64,000 bases of DNA. Source: Lucinisca nassula. Taxonomy: Eukaryota > Mollusca > Bivalvia > Lucinida > Lucinidae. Within the stretch, counting starts at the first letter, position 1; each line of letters begins with the position of its first letter. Positions 1 to 10,416 of the stretch are shown here, piece after piece. Position numbers and translations under genes: made by a program. The notes beneath the pieces are model-generated. The model was given only the letters and a program-made list of their open reading frames with translations, had not been told where the DNA came from and searched no databases. The DNA lies in contig OY757010.1 of the NCBI GenBank assembly GCA_963580285.1, positions 218,631,234 to 218,695,233 of the forward strand, read 5' to 3'.

Positions 1-35
1 TTAAGGAGCTGTCGGATTCGCATCACTTTTCCTGG

Positions 36-331
36 GTAGGTTGTTTGATAATTGTGTTAACGGAGATGTTGCACTGATGAGGTAGGCGGCCTTTATGCGG
101 ACTGAACAAATTCGACGGAAATAAGGGCGAGGATTGTGGCCACGTAAAATCGATTTAAGCCCACCCAGTGGAATTCGTTTCACTGACTGTTCCAAGGCGG
201 TTCTTCTGTCGCGGTTTATTTTTGTTATGGCTTGTCTTTGAGTGTGTGTATCGCTTGAATTATTTTGTTTTGGATAGATAATTGGCCAGTTTGGAGGAAA
301 GTAACTGTCCTTTTGGCTTTCCGATGTTGAG
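36..331 (+). mobile_element. Naiad-type UTR/pseudo-LTR fragment
   Basis: Matches the stretch downstream of the Naiad reverse transcriptase at 22250-22560: GTTGCACTGATGAG, then GCGGACTGAACAAATT, GTGGCCACGTAAAATCGATT, and further on GGAAAGTAACTGTCC. About 18 bases around the usual ATTATTTGTC are missing. No coding sequence is attached, so this is a solo UTR fragment. It ends just before a C homopolymer. Confidence 0.75.
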
Positions 332-354
332 AAAAAGCCCCCCCCCCCCCCACC

Positions 355-448
355 TACACCTTTTCAGGGAGAACCATCCCCTGTGCAGGTTAAAGAACCC
401 TACCGTAATTACATGATTACTGTGTAGGTTTTCATCCTGCAAAACCCA
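355..448 (-). mobile_element. SINE E fragment
   Basis: Reverse complement of the block at about 38490-38610 (words such as CAGGGAGAACCATCCCCTG and ATTACATGATTACTGTG). Only the middle of that tRNA-derived repeat is present and the tRNA-like end is missing. Confidence 0.7.
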
Positions 449-449
449 G

Positions 450-740
450 ATTGATTGATTGTTTTGGGTTTAACAACACTGCAACCATTTTGTGTCATTT
501 TGTGTCGTCTCCCAGAGAATGGGAGAAAAGAGATAGAAGAGATAGTAGAGGTGATGAAAGTGAGGGACAGCGGAGAATAAGGAAATGAACGGAAGTGTAG
601 AAACAGAAGAATAACAACACTCCCCCTCTACCCTTACCTGCTGAAAGGACAACAGGCCTTGTCCAACTGTAAGCCGATATCAGTTGGACGCCATCCAGTG
701 ACGCAAGATACATGTCACCTTTGCCTCACCCAACCACCCT
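450..740 (-). mobile_element. Dispersed repeat Q (SINE-like)
   Basis: Shared with 6657-7953. It starts with a (GATT)n run followed by GTTTTGGGTTTAACAACACT, which looks like the 3' tail of an element read on the minus strand. It ends in GCCTCACCCAACCACCC. It holds one copy of the 26-bp motif that is expanded about 29-fold in the other copy at 7188-7941. Open frames here do not look like proteins. Confidence 0.6.
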
Positions 741-990
741 TTTCCAAAGCTGTAGTGTATGTAATGTACACGTGCGAGAAATGGTCAAATGTGACCGATC
801 GCAGTATCAGTAGGTGGAAAGAAAGAAAAAATATGCTTAAAAGTGTTGTTTCTCATAAAGTGCCATCCAGTCGCGGCTTTAGAAGTTTCGATTTTAATTT
901 CAGGCAGTACTCCTAGTATAGTCCTGGTCTGAGAGATACTGTTTCGTTTAGACCTTAAATTCTTGTGGGTTTTTTTTTTTTGCCAAAAGC

Positions 991-1039
991 GTAGACCCTG
1001 ATCAGACGCCGCGTTCTGCGGCGTCTGATCTGGGTCTAC
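991..1039. repeat. Palindromic core of TTAA-type MITE
   Basis: Hairpin of two 22-base arms with one mismatch around a 5-base loop; the arm contains GATCAGACGCCGC. The same palindrome, followed by ACTGTTTGC/AC, recurs through the window, sometimes inside elements bounded by TTAA. Confidence 0.8.
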
Positions 1040-1177
1040 ACTGTTTACAAAACCCAAACCACGATTCCCGTCCAGATTCAAATGATTACCGTATTTCACC
1101 ACACTACGACATCACAGTGATGAGAATTGTACTGCTATTTTCTGTGAATAACCGCTGTCTGTCTTACCGAGTAATTA

Positions 1178-1336
1178 GAAGCCCCTGTGGCGCAGTGGTT
1201 ATGCTACTCGCCTTGTAAACCAGGGATCGCAGGATCGATCCCGGGCTTCTCCAGACTTTCGGATGAGTCTTTAAACCGAGGTCCCGTCTCCGTATGACCT
1301 TAGCTGTTGGTGGGACGTAAAACTAAAACTCACTCA
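1178..1336 (+). mobile_element. SINE A, tRNA-Thr-like head, full copy
   Basis: Begins GAAGCCCCTGTGGCGCAG with a tRNA-like cloverleaf (B box GGATCGATCCC; anticodon-loop position TTGTAAA, i.e. TGT), followed by a body with GTTGGTGGGACGTAAAAC and an ACTC-type tail. A perfect 15-bp target-site duplication (CTTACCGAGTAATTA) lies at 1163-1177 and 1337-1351, which proves retroposition. The tRNA part is a SINE head, not a tRNA gene. Confidence 0.92.
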
Positions 1337-1483
1337 CTTACCGAGTAATTACGTGGTTAACTTCAGCATTGTAATTTTGGGTCAATAACCCCCTCCATCC
1401 TCCCCATAAAAAAAAAAGAAAAAAAGTTTAACGTGAATTTCCGTTCTATTGATACCCTTCATAGTTCATAAGCTATGCTGAAT

Positions 1484-1742
1484 CTGTTTGTTTGAATCCG
1501 CATCAACACTATTTAGGTTACTTCGGAGACTTTGCGTTCGACTTTGTGGTACTTTACCCAACATTCATCTCAAGTCCTGCCGCCCAATGAAACCAATAGG
1601 GCTTTTATGCATGGATGGTCCGACTCTCACCACTTTGTCTGCCTCTAAGCGGTTTATCAGTACTCATGCGCGGTCGGTTTCAGCTCTGCGTGACAGCACC
1701 ATGCAGCCAAATCTATTCCTTCAAGCCCCGATTGGCGCAGGC
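1484..1742 (-). mobile_element. SINE R copy, diverged
   Basis: Minus-strand copy of the most abundant SINE-like repeat here. It has a TTTGTTTG tail at the left and contains AATGAAACCAATAGGG and GCAGCC, ending near CTTCAAGCCCCGATTGG. The open frames inside it are accidental. Confidence 0.75.
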
Positions 1743-2531
1743 CGTCTGCTGATGTTTACAACACTACTTCATGCATTCAGCACTCCATTTTCATATATAT
1801 ATTCTACAACACGCAGGTTGATCTTAGTCTTCGCTGGGCAGACATGTCCGAAGACAAATGTTTGCTTGACGCTGCTCAAATGAATCACTATTCCGAACTG
1901 GCTCCACCCATTGTATACTTGTGGACTCTACCATTGCTATATATTGTACAAGTCCATTAGTCAGTTAAGGGGTGTCGGGTCTTTTTGTTCGTTTTTATTC
2001 TATTTTTTACAGACATTCCTGGAAGCAAACAGTGCAGACCCAGACCAGACGCGACATTTCGCGGTGTTTGATCTGGGTCTAGATTGTTTGCCTATGTCCC
2101 TTTACGAGTTTCGAAGGAAGAATGGGTTAAGCTTAAAGACAATAAGGGTAAATAAAATCCTCTTCTGTCAATTTTTGTCACATTTGGTCGCAGTAGATGT
2201 GACTTGTCGGCGACAAAATGGTAGAATATTCATATAAAAGGTATAGTAAATAATACAGCTAACAAAATTTATATACAAATAAATAGTAAGAATCAATGCA
2301 GATTCAAACGATTGGCGTCGCGGAAGGACACTATTAGCAGTTTTAAGATTGGGCTTGGCTTGTATCACGATAACATATTCGTGCGCCATACATGTATTGT
2401 ATTCTTTCAGATCCCCAAAACGGTTAATTGTCTGATGAAAATATGTTATTTTTCATATTTTTACTCAATACATCCATAATCTATGTTTAGACCAGAAAGA
2501 AGGAAAAGAGCACAAGTTTTCATCAGGAAAA
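1743..2531. other. Non-coding, MITE-like palindrome and unclassified DNA
   Basis: Contains a diverged palindrome core at about 2034-2081 (GACCCAGACCAGACGC and GATCTGGGTCTAG) with flanks resembling 42600-42706. The remainder (2090-2531) is AT-rich with nothing I recognise. Confidence 0.5.
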
Positions 2532-2811
2532 CATCAGGAAAACACATCTGTATAATTTTGATCCCCTTGAACCCATCTTTTATTCAGTAAAACTGAGGTT
2601 TACAGAGGTAAACTTTATTTTTCTAATTTCTGCTCTAAAATATAGATTGTGGGTACTCGTTAGAACCGCCTAATCTGGGCGGTTCTAACGAGCATACACA
2701 ATGTATATTATGAGTAGAAATGAGAAAAATATTACAATTTTTCTTCTAAATATTTTCATGTTTTCGCCGATACAGGTTACAATGTCTTTGTATAGGCGCG
2801 TTTTCGTAATG
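2532..2811. mobile_element. Fold-back MITE A
   Basis: Inverted-repeat element with ends resembling CATCACGAAAACACACCTAT and ...GGCGCGTTTTCGTAATG, and a central palindrome of GTACTCGTTAGAACCGCC arms. No coding capacity. Confidence 0.85.
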
Positions 2812-4343
2812 ATTTGACAAAATGGTAGTCCTAAAGATTACAAAGACATCATTTTGACACATGGGTGTGTTATCGTAACGAGACAGAAAAAAAACTTATG
2901 TGACAATGACTCAGTACACATTGCTATAGCTAGGAGTATTATTCTTAGCCCCCGCTTTACCCCACGAAAGTAGTACTTTTAAACCAGAGGATTAATGGCG
3001 CTGGAACCGCTAACCTCAGTGCTGAGTGTTTACAGAGCCATTTTGGTTTGTGAGAAGATTTTTGAAGGTTTTTTACTATGTCAGCCAACTTGGCCATCAT
3101 CATGTGAACTAAACCATTTAAACAAACTTTTGTTTCTCCACCCCATTAAGGTTCCACATGCAAATTTGACCTAAATATGGCCACCTGTTTCTCAGCAAAA
3201 AAAGAGTTTATTTTGATATCTGAGTGGTCCTGGACCAAGGCCAATGACTAACACTGACGTTTGGTACTCATGCAGCACCATTAACTTGTTTAGCTAGTTG
3301 CATATACCATCTAAGTTCACAGGCAATGGCAGTTTTCGAAAAAAAAAATAATTTCAACTTTTTCACATACAAGAGCACAAGTAACCAAACTTGACTTTGC
3401 CAAGGTGAACCCAGACTCATCATTTGAATTAGTTGCAATGGGCCGGAGACCCCAATGCTACATTCGTAGCTTCAAGGTAAGTGGCCCACTGATTTCAGAG
3501 AAAAACCAGTGCTTCAGCTGAAGTGCACGTTCCGCCGGATGCTTTTAGCTTGATGAGTGTTACCATATATGGGTATGGCGGCCATTATGGTCATGTGACC
3601 TGGACCTAAAACGGCTCCCCCAGTAAATGCGCCTTATCGTTTGGAGCAAAAATATATCTTATACTTTAGTACTGTATTCTGAATCGTTTGCAGGATAAAA
3701 TGCATTCTTACTTTTCCAATACAAAAGCATATGTGTCAAAGTTTGACCTAGGCACAAAGAAGGTCAAGGTCAACCCAGGGTCACCATTTTAGCACTTTAT
3801 GATGGGCCTACGTCCCAGATGCTATTTATCAAGTTTCGTGGAAATCTGCCCAGTGGTTCTGGAGAAGACTATTTTTGAAGGGTTTTTACCATATATGGCT
3901 TGGCGGCCATTTTGGTCATGTGACCTGGACCCCGTGAGCAAATTTTGGTTTTACCCATCCCATAGAGGCTCCATATGAAATTTGACTTCAATCGGCCCAA
4001 CGGTTTCCGAGGAGAAGCAGTTCGAAAATTTTCACATTTTTCGCCTCGGCGAGGCTATACTAAATGGAAAGTAATATTTGGCAAGTTCATTGGTTAGATC
4101 TCATTGATATCTATCAGTATTCCAAAAATTATTTAAATATTCCAATCGGTTAAGTCACTGTCACCAATTTTCACAAACGGGTTACGGACGGACAGACTGA
4201 CAGAATGACACAGTGATTTTAGGGCACTCTTAGAAAATCAACCGCATTCAGTCGGTCGCTTTTTCTGCGGGTCGTGCAATAGGTTTTTAGGTATTTTACA
4301 ATATATATAAGATCATATTCAAACGGCTCTTTGGCAGTGCCCA
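2812..4343. repeat. Dispersed mollusc-type repeat, non-coding
   Basis: Internally repetitive: CCATATATGG, TGGCGGCCATT and GGTCATGTGACCTGGACC recur near 3565-3602 and 3890-3931, with TTTGACTTCAATCGGCCCAA and a terminal run of GACAGACTGACAGAATGACA near 4192. The same words recur at 5757-6217. No reverse transcriptase or transposase could be read, so this is probably the non-coding part of a larger element. Confidence 0.55.
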
Positions 4344-4578
4344 GGGCCCAGTTGTTCAAAGCATCGTTAGCTAACGAGCTCGTTAGTGGTCAGATTGTTA
4401 ACTGTTCTAGCAAGTTTAATATGTAAATGTTTGGTATTTTTGCTGAAAAAAATATGAACAGCTTTTGGGCATGCTCACATTTTTTCAGCAAAAATATTAG
4501 TATATTTGCCATAATAAATGATCAAAATTTTAACGATACGATAACTAACGACGTCGTTAGTTTTGAACAACTGGCCCC
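4344..4578. mobile_element. MITE F (TIR GGGCCAGTTGTTCAAA)
   Basis: Terminal inverted repeats GGGCCCAGTTGTTCAAA at the left and TTTGAACAACTGGCCCC at the right, each followed inward by further inverted sequence (CGTTAGCTAACGAG versus CTAACGACGTCGTTAG). The interior also folds back through TTTTTGCTGAAAAAAAT and its inverse. A degraded relative lies at 62246-62452. Confidence 0.85.
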
Positions 4579-4927
4579 AGATCAAGAACGGCAATGTTTG
4601 ATGGCTCGTTTGGCTCGTTCTCATCCTCAGCGCCTAAATTTTGGAACCAGTTTCCAGAATCTGTCAGAAAAGCATCGTCTGTCAAAGTATAGGCTATTTT
4701 ATTTTCTTTATCAGTTAAACTGCTTGACGCTATGATTGGTTGATAGTGAAGTTTAAATGTCAGCCTATATTCAGCAATTATTACGATTTTAGCCTATTTT
4801 ATATGCCCTTTTAAATGGTTTGATTTTAAATATGACCCCAAATTATTTTATTGTGAGTTTAAAAGTGTATTTTTTATGACTGTGTATTGAATCTGGACTG
4901 CCGGTGATGCGCATTTCGTGATGAACT
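4579..4927. other. Unclassified AT-rich spacer
   Basis: AT-rich sequence between MITE F and the minisatellite. I see no gene or repeat family in it. Confidence 0.4.
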
Positions 4928-5461
4928 AAAGTGATGGCAGACCTCGACACAGTGGTACAAATTTTCCAGTGAGTGTGGACTGACCGTACAGCTGGCATCA
5001 AATGATTGTTTCTACTGAAGTGATGGCAGACGTCGACACAGTGGTACAACTTTTCCAGTTGGTGTGGACTGACCGTACAGCTGGCATCAAATGATTGTTT
5101 CTACTGAAGTGATGGCAGACGTCGACACAGTGGTACAACTTTTCCAGTGAGTGTGGACTGACCGTACAGCTGGCATCAAATGATTGTTTCTACTGAAGTG
5201 ATGGCAGACGTCGACACAGTGGTACAACTTTTCCAGTGAGTGTGGACTGACCGTACAGCTGGCATCAAATGATTGTTTCTACTGAAGTGATGGCAGACGT
5301 CGACACAGTGGTACAACTTTTCCAGTTGGTGTGGACTGACCGTACAGCTGGCATCAAATGATTGTTTCTACTGAAGTGATGGCAGACCTCGACACAGTGG
5401 TACAACTTTTCCAGTGAGTGTGGACTGACCGTACAGCTGGCATCAAATGATTGTTTCTACT
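4928..5461 (+). repeat. 89-bp minisatellite, 6 units
   Basis: Six head-to-tail copies of an 89-bp unit; GAAGTGATGGCAGACG starts at 5017, 5106, 5195 and 5284. Units alternate between CCAGTGAGTGTGG and CCAGTTGGTGTGG and between GACCTCGAC and GACGTCGAC. The first and last units share the GACCTC form. Duplicated intact at 15483-16016. Confidence 0.95.
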
Positions 5462-6420
5462 GTGTCTCTACTGCTATTCATCAGACAGCCCCAACTAGTA
5501 GCGAGTGCGTGCACTCAATTGCTGATACATTGTTTTGTACAAATTAATAATATGCATGACTCAAAGACTAGATTTTTGACTTTTTCTTAACTAGGATTAT
5601 TATTACCATCATTTTACTGTTATGTTTCTTATAATTTGTCTCTTTTATGTTATATTGTTTGAAATGTAAAAGTTGTATAATTTGTGTATATATATTTGTA
5701 CATATGTTTTAGAGCTGCTAAGCTAAATGTGCTGTCCTCTTAAAAAATTGAATAAATAAAAATGGTCATGACGGCCATCTGGGTCATTTGATCTGGACCA
5801 GTTGATCAAAATTCATTTCTTTTATCCCATAGAAGCTTCATATGAGATTTGACTTCAATTTTCCCAGCAGTTTTTAATGAATAACAGGTTTTAATTTTGA
5901 TAACTGTGTGGCATCGGTCCAAGGTCAAGGCGTGACCATGACCATTGATATTAATGTAGCTTCATTTACTGAATTGATGATTGCTTTGACAAATTTAAAG
6001 TTGGCCATTTGTAACCGCAAACAAACTTCCGTTTCCCAATCCCATGGATGTTCCACATGGAATTTGACTTCAATCGACCGAGTTGTATCAGAGGAGAAAT
6101 GTTTGAAATTGTTGACAGACGACAAACAGACAGACGACAGACACTACAGACGACAGACAGACTACAGATTTGCCGTACTATAAGCTCACCACTGAGCCTT
6201 CGACTCAGGTGGGCTTAAAATCAGCCCTTGACTGTTTAGCGGTCACATACCTGCTGGCAGTCATATACTACATAATGAGCTAATCGATATACCTTCAGGA
6301 GAGATTGCAACTGTTCCTTAAAGACAAAATATTCCAAAAGACCTAATACATATACATGTAACGAATTGCACATCGTGTCCTTTTTAACATAAATCAAAAT
6401 TTGTATAGCTTTCATTTCTT
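5462..6420. repeat. AT-rich DNA then dispersed repeat with terminal hairpin
   Basis: Positions 5462-5756 are AT-rich and unrecognised. Positions 5757-6217 match the dispersed repeat at 2812-4343 (GGTCATTTGATCTGGACC, TTGACTTCAATCGACC), then a CAGACGACAGAC run and a hairpin at about 6181-6217 with AGCTCACC and GGTGGGCTT arms. Positions 6218-6420 are unclassified up to the duplication boundary. Confidence 0.55.
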
Positions 6421-6561
6421 TAAGACCACTTTTGAACAGTCCTAAAGGTGGTCACTGACCAAAGGACATTTAGTGCATAAAACACGAAGAAAGAATAACT
6501 GCATCCTTCTACTAAAGTTTTTACAGCATTTAGGTGGTCTTAATCGCGGCATTTCACTGCA
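6421..6561 (-). mobile_element. MITE D, truncated at the duplication junction
   Basis: Matches the inverse of the MITE at 28589-28798 (AAGACCACTTTTGAACAGTCC through TTAGGTGGTCTTAAT to TTTCACTGCA) but lacks roughly the first 50 bases. The missing end coincides with the duplication breakpoint 6420|6421. Confidence 0.8.
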
Positions 6562-6770
6562 TACAATGAAGACACTGGCCGGATATAAAATTTTAATATG
6601 TGCCTGTAAGTACATGTTAGGTCTATACTTACTGCAGTTATGAAATCGCCTCTTCTGATTGATTGATTGATTAGAACGAAACATCAACCCTTGTGGGTCA
6701 TTTATGTCGTTTCCCAGAGAAAGGGAGAAGAGACAGAATGAGGGTCAGGGGAGAAAGAGGAAAACGAATG

Positions 6771-7074
6771 GTTGGTTGGTTGGTTGATTTTGAGGTTTAA
6801 CGTCCCCGTCAACACTGTAAAGGTCATTTTGGAGACGTTGCTGCCAATTTTGTCGGACTTTTACCCAACATTGAGATGAAATGACATCTCAAGCCCTGTC
6901 GCCCAATGAAACCAATAGGGTTTATTAGCGTGGACGGTCTGCCTCGCACCGCGGTTCCTGGACAGGCTTAGATCCTCTAAGCGGTTTACCAGTTGTAGTG
7001 TGCGGGCCGGATTAAGCTCTGCGTGGAAGCATCATGCAGCCCATATATTTCTTCAAGCCCCTATGGGCGAGGGC
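6771..7074 (-). mobile_element. SINE R inserted in repeat Q
   Basis: Full-length minus-strand SINE R: GGTT-type tail, GAGGTTTAACGTCCCCGTCA, AATGAAACCAATAGGG, GCATCATGCAGCCC and CCCCTATGGGCG end. It splits repeat Q between GAAAGAGGAAAAC and AAGGAAAACAATT, a short repeated word that may be the target duplication. Confidence 0.85.
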
Positions 7075-7187
7075 CAGAAGGAAAACAATTGAAAGAGACG
7101 GAATAATAAACAACGTTCCCACTTAGCATTAGCTGCTGCAAGCTTTACCCAACTGTAAGCCAGTATCAGTTGAAAGCCTCAGTGACG

Positions 7188-7941
7188 CAAGATAAGGTCA
7201 CCATTGTCTCACCCAAGATAAGGTTACCATTGTCTCACCCAAGATAAGGTTACCATTGTCTCACCCAAGATAAGGTTACCATTGTCTCACCCAAGATAAG
7301 GTCACCATTGTCTCACCCAAGATAAGGTCACCATTGTCTCACCCAAGATTAGGTCACCATTGTCTCACCCAAGATAAGGTCACCATTGTCTCACCCAAGA
7401 TAAGGTCACCATTGTCTCACCCAAGATAAGGTCACCATTGTCTCACCCAAGATTAGGTCACCATTGTCTCACCCAAGATAAGGTCACCATTGTCTCACCC
7501 AAGATTAGGTCACCATTGTCTCACCCAAGATTAGGTCACCATTGTCTCACCCAAGATAAGGTTACCATTGTCTCACCCAAGATAAGGTTACCATTGTCTC
7601 ACCCAAGATAAGGTTACCATTGTCTCACCCAAGATAAGGTCACCATTGTCTCACCCAAGATAAGGTCACCATTGCCTCACCCAAGATTAGGTCACCATTG
7701 TCTCACCCAAGATTAGGTCACCATTGTCTCACCCAAGATAAGGTCACCATTGTCTCACCCAAGATAAGGTCACCATTGTCTCACCCAAGATTAGGTCACC
7801 ATTGTCTCACCCAAGATTAGGTCACCATTGTCTCACCCAAGATAAGGTCACCATTGTCTCACCCAAGATAAGGTCACCATTGTCTCACCCAAGATAAGGT
7901 CACCATTGTCTCACCCAAGATTAGGTCACCATTGTCTCACC
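7188..7941 (+). repeat. 26-bp minisatellite, 29 units
   Basis: Twenty-nine exact-length units of CAAGATAAGGTCACCATTGT plus CTCACC. Only two positions vary commonly: A/T after CAAGAT and C/T after AGGT. The variant order is not random: units 2-7 and 15-20 share the same series (three AT, two AC, one TC), so blocks of units have been copied together. There are no unique spacers, so this is not a CRISPR array. Confidence 0.95.
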
Positions 7942-7953
7942 CAACCACCCCGC

Positions 7954-8650
7954 ATTTCTGCTTCAGACGGTAACACTCGGAGCGTACGGGTTATGTCACG
8001 AAACTGTTTCCAACAACAAAGGTGTAATTCAGTGGTCACATTAACGCAGTCTCATCAGCGTGTGTGTTTGCTGCTTGGAAAGTATATCTAAAAAAAATTC
8101 AAGACTGTTGCTGAGCAGGTCTGTTGGTGTCTAACCTGGTAACAAACCCATGGACAGAATAAATGAGTTGCATGGACCAAGGTAGAAGGGCAGGGGACTG
8201 TGCGCCAACAACGTCTTATCAGCTTTGCACACGTGATAGTAAATAGTTAAATCAAAGCGCTGGCAGCACTGGTTGGACTATTGTCCCTGAGTGTGGGCGC
8301 GGAAAATGGTCTTGAACGGGACCTTAGACTGTTTCGTTCAACCCTTAAATTTAAGTACTTTTAGCAGTGTAGACCGTGATAAGATGCCGCGATCTGTGGC
8401 ATTTGATCCTGGTCTACACTGCTTGCCAATGACCCAATACATGAACCCAGTCCATGTCTTTTTATACAACAATGTGACGTCTAAGGGAAAATAGCGCTGC
8501 CAAAAATAACCACCACTTGGATTCTGCACATGATCAGCGATAGGCACGTGGATAATAGCAGGTGGAACACCTCTGTAGTTAAACGTTTTGGATCGATTGG
8601 ATAATCGATCCAATAAATGGCCATCTTGTCCCTGAGTATTTGAAAGTCTC
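7954..8650. other. Non-coding DNA with a diverged palindrome core
   Basis: Positions 8369-8416 hold a diverged copy of the GACC...GATC palindrome with the usual upstream words (GGACCTTAGACTGTTTCGTT) and downstream ACACTGCTTGCC. The rest shows nothing recognisable. Confidence 0.5.
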
Positions 8651-9132
8651 CATTACGCAAACACGCCTATACAAATACATTGCTACCTTTATCGCCGAAA
8701 AAATGAAAACTTTATGATGAAAATTATGATATTTTTCTAATTTCTGCTCAGAGCAGACATTACGATAACATTCCCGTGCAACAAAGTGCATTTTTCACAT
8801 CTCCAAAATGGCTACTTTTCTGATGAAAATCGATGATAATTTCATTATTTATAAAGCAAGCAAAGGTTGTGGGTGCTCGTTAGAACCGCCTCATTGAGGC
8901 GGTTCTAACGAGTACCCACAACCTATGTCTAGGAGCAGAAATAAGAAAAATAATGTAGACCCCCGTAAACCCCTGTTTTGTCTATATAAAGTGGGGTGTA
9001 AGGGGGTGTTCATTTCACGGACTTGCTAGCCTGATGAATAAGAAAAATAAGGTATACCCCGGAAACCCCAGTTTTACTATATAAAAGTGGGGTTCAAGGG
9101 GGTCAAAATTATATAGGCGTGTTTTCGTGATG
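8651..9132. mobile_element. MITE A split by a MITE B insertion
   Basis: Left arm of MITE A (CATTACGCAAACACGCC...) ends near 8757 at GAGCAGA and its right arm resumes at 9037 with AATAAGAAAAATAAGG, ending TTTTCGTGATG. Joining the two restores the usual GAGCAGAAATAAG word of MITE A, so MITE B went into the middle of an existing MITE A. Confidence 0.85.
8758..9036. mobile_element. MITE B, nested
   Basis: Ends CATTACGATAACATTCCCGTG and ACGGACTTGCTAGCCTGATG, with the central palindrome GTGCTCGTTAGAACCGCCTC and its inverse. The ends differ from MITE A, although the central palindrome is shared. Confidence 0.85.
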
Positions 9133-9148
9133 CTGCGTTGAGTTAATA

Positions 9149-9299
9149 TACAGTAAATTCCTATAATAAGACCGCATTTGGAACTTTAACAGTCCCAGTG
9201 GTGGTCCCTGGTCAGAGGAAACGCGAAGAAAGAATAACTGTACCCGTCTAAATTTTATTCTTTATTTCAGGTGGCCTTAATAGAGGAATTTCACTGTAG
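9149..9299. mobile_element. MITE D
   Basis: Inverted ends TACAGTAAATTCCTATAATA and TAATAGAGGAATTTCACTGTA with GACC/GGTGGCC inside. Short non-autonomous element. Confidence 0.8.
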
Positions 9300-9899
9300 A
9301 TGCGCCCAGTGCAGTGTTTCTAACAGTGTCGGTTGCTCGCCGTATAGTTAAACTTCAATAATGGTAAAAAGGTTGAGTTTGTGATATTTATGTGAAATTG
9401 ATTTTGTGATGCCAATCGAAGTATTCCCCCAGGAAGAAACACAATGTACTGTAAAACATGAATTAAGTGAAAAATGACTGATTTGATCAGATTTTGATTT
9501 CAAGTTGCAAAAATGGAAAGTTCTAATCTAAAGATGTGATTTGCAATCCAGTAATTGCCACTGCGTTACCAATTTGTCAGATTGGAATAGAGCTGTATGG
9601 AGGGGATTCTAAGACTGAGTACATCTTTATATAGTCACTGTTTTGCCTTGAGGAATGTCTTGCAATGTATTAAGGAAACTTTTTTATATAAACAATATAA
9701 GAGTACCAAGATTTTCCTGAATCGCTCATTTGATTTCAACATCTTCTGGAAGACATGTGAGTAACTGACAGCAATCTTATTCCATGTAGCATAACTGTTG
9801 CACTGGTCACCTCGGCAACAATTCTTTCGAAGATTGAATCATTGGAGCAAACAAGTTTGGTAGAGGGTCACTTAAGCAACATCCCTCTGAAATTTGAGT
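9300..9899. other. Unclassified non-coding DNA
   Basis: No gene seen. The words near 9860-9899 (GGTAGAGGGTCACTTAAGCA, TGAAATTTGAGTCA) recur in altered form at 10329-10370, on the far side of MITE A, as if one repeat had been split by the MITE. Confidence 0.4.
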
Positions 9900-10155
9900 C
9901 ATCACGAAAACACACCTATATAATTTTGACCCCCTTGATCCCCATTTTTATATAGTAAAACTGGGGTTTCCGGGGGTTTGCCTTATTTTTCTTATTTCTG
10001 CTCTAAAATATAGATCGTGGGCACTCGTTAGAACCAACTCGATCTATATTTTGAGCATAAATAAGAAAAATATCACAATTTTTCATCTTAAAATTTTCAT
10101 TTTTTTTTCGGCGATAAAGGTGGCAATGTATTTGTATAGGCGTGTTTGCGTAATG
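9900..10155. mobile_element. MITE A
   Basis: Complete ends CATCACGAAAACACACCTAT and GGCGTGTTTGCGTAATG. The central palindrome is reduced (CTCGTTAGAACC directly joined to the right arm), an internal deletion of the hairpin tip. Confidence 0.85.
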
Positions 10156-10198
10156 TGAAATTGGACCGAAGATACATGTATAAAAGAAACCGTCATTT

Positions 10199-10199
10199 A

Positions 10200-10236
<37 letters not shown>

Positions 10237-10268
10237 CATGTGTGTGTGTGTGCGCGCGCGTGTGTGTG
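10199..10268. repeat. (TG)n microsatellite
   Basis: Near-continuous TG run with TGCG interruptions. The Cys/Val-rich and His/Thr-rich open frames across it are artefacts of this dinucleotide run. Confidence 0.95.
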
Positions 10269-10416
10269 CTCATTTTAAGCTCTGGTGGCCAGCTTGTTCA
10301 TTGGAACAGATCCGTTTTAGCTATTATGGTAGAGGGTCGCCTATGCATCATACCTGTGAAGTTTGAATAAAATTAGCATTGAAAGGTTTTTCTATTTCTA
10401 TTCCTGGTGGCCATTT

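Larger units (their letters stand above)
1..6420 (+). repeat. Tandem segmental duplication, unit 1 (right part)
   Basis: This stretch matches 10559-16975 base for base except for two substitutions I noticed (94 T versus 10652 C; 5564 A versus 16119 T) and two homopolymer length changes (C run near 338-351, T run near 970-981), which move the offset from 10558 to 10556 to 10555. Homology stops abruptly at 6420/16975. The simplest reading is a tandem duplication with a 10,555-bp period in which the window opens inside unit 1. Recent duplication and unmerged assembly haplotypes are both possible. Confidence 0.95.
6657..7953 (-). mobile_element. Dispersed repeat Q copy, interrupted and expanded
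   Basis: Second copy of the repeat at 450-740. It is enlarged by two events: a SINE R inserted at about 6771-7074 and the 26-bp motif near its end amplified to 29 units (7188-7941). Flanking blocks line up with 450-740 (GTCGTTTCCCAGAGAAAGGGAGAA; AACTGTAAGCCAGTATCAGTTG; CCAACCACCC). Confidence 0.7.

Noticed and set aside
1178..1250. tRNA-Thr gene
   Set aside because: Head of SINE A: target-site duplications flank the whole 159-bp unit and the same head recurs with the same body elsewhere.
1488..2237. Two open frames of 108-131 codons, repeated at 12043-12792
   Set aside because: They lie within SINE R and MITE-type palindromes. Their repetition only reflects the segmental duplication.
4427..4735. 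102-codon open frame
   Set aside because: It lies across MITE F, including its fold-back interior; no protein-like features.
7188..7941. CRISPR-like array
   Set aside because: Units are directly contiguous 26-mers with no unique spacers and no cas genes, in eukaryotic DNA.
10003..10370. His/Thr-rich and Cys/Val-rich proteins
   Set aside because: Open frames produced by the (TG)n microsatellite on each strand.
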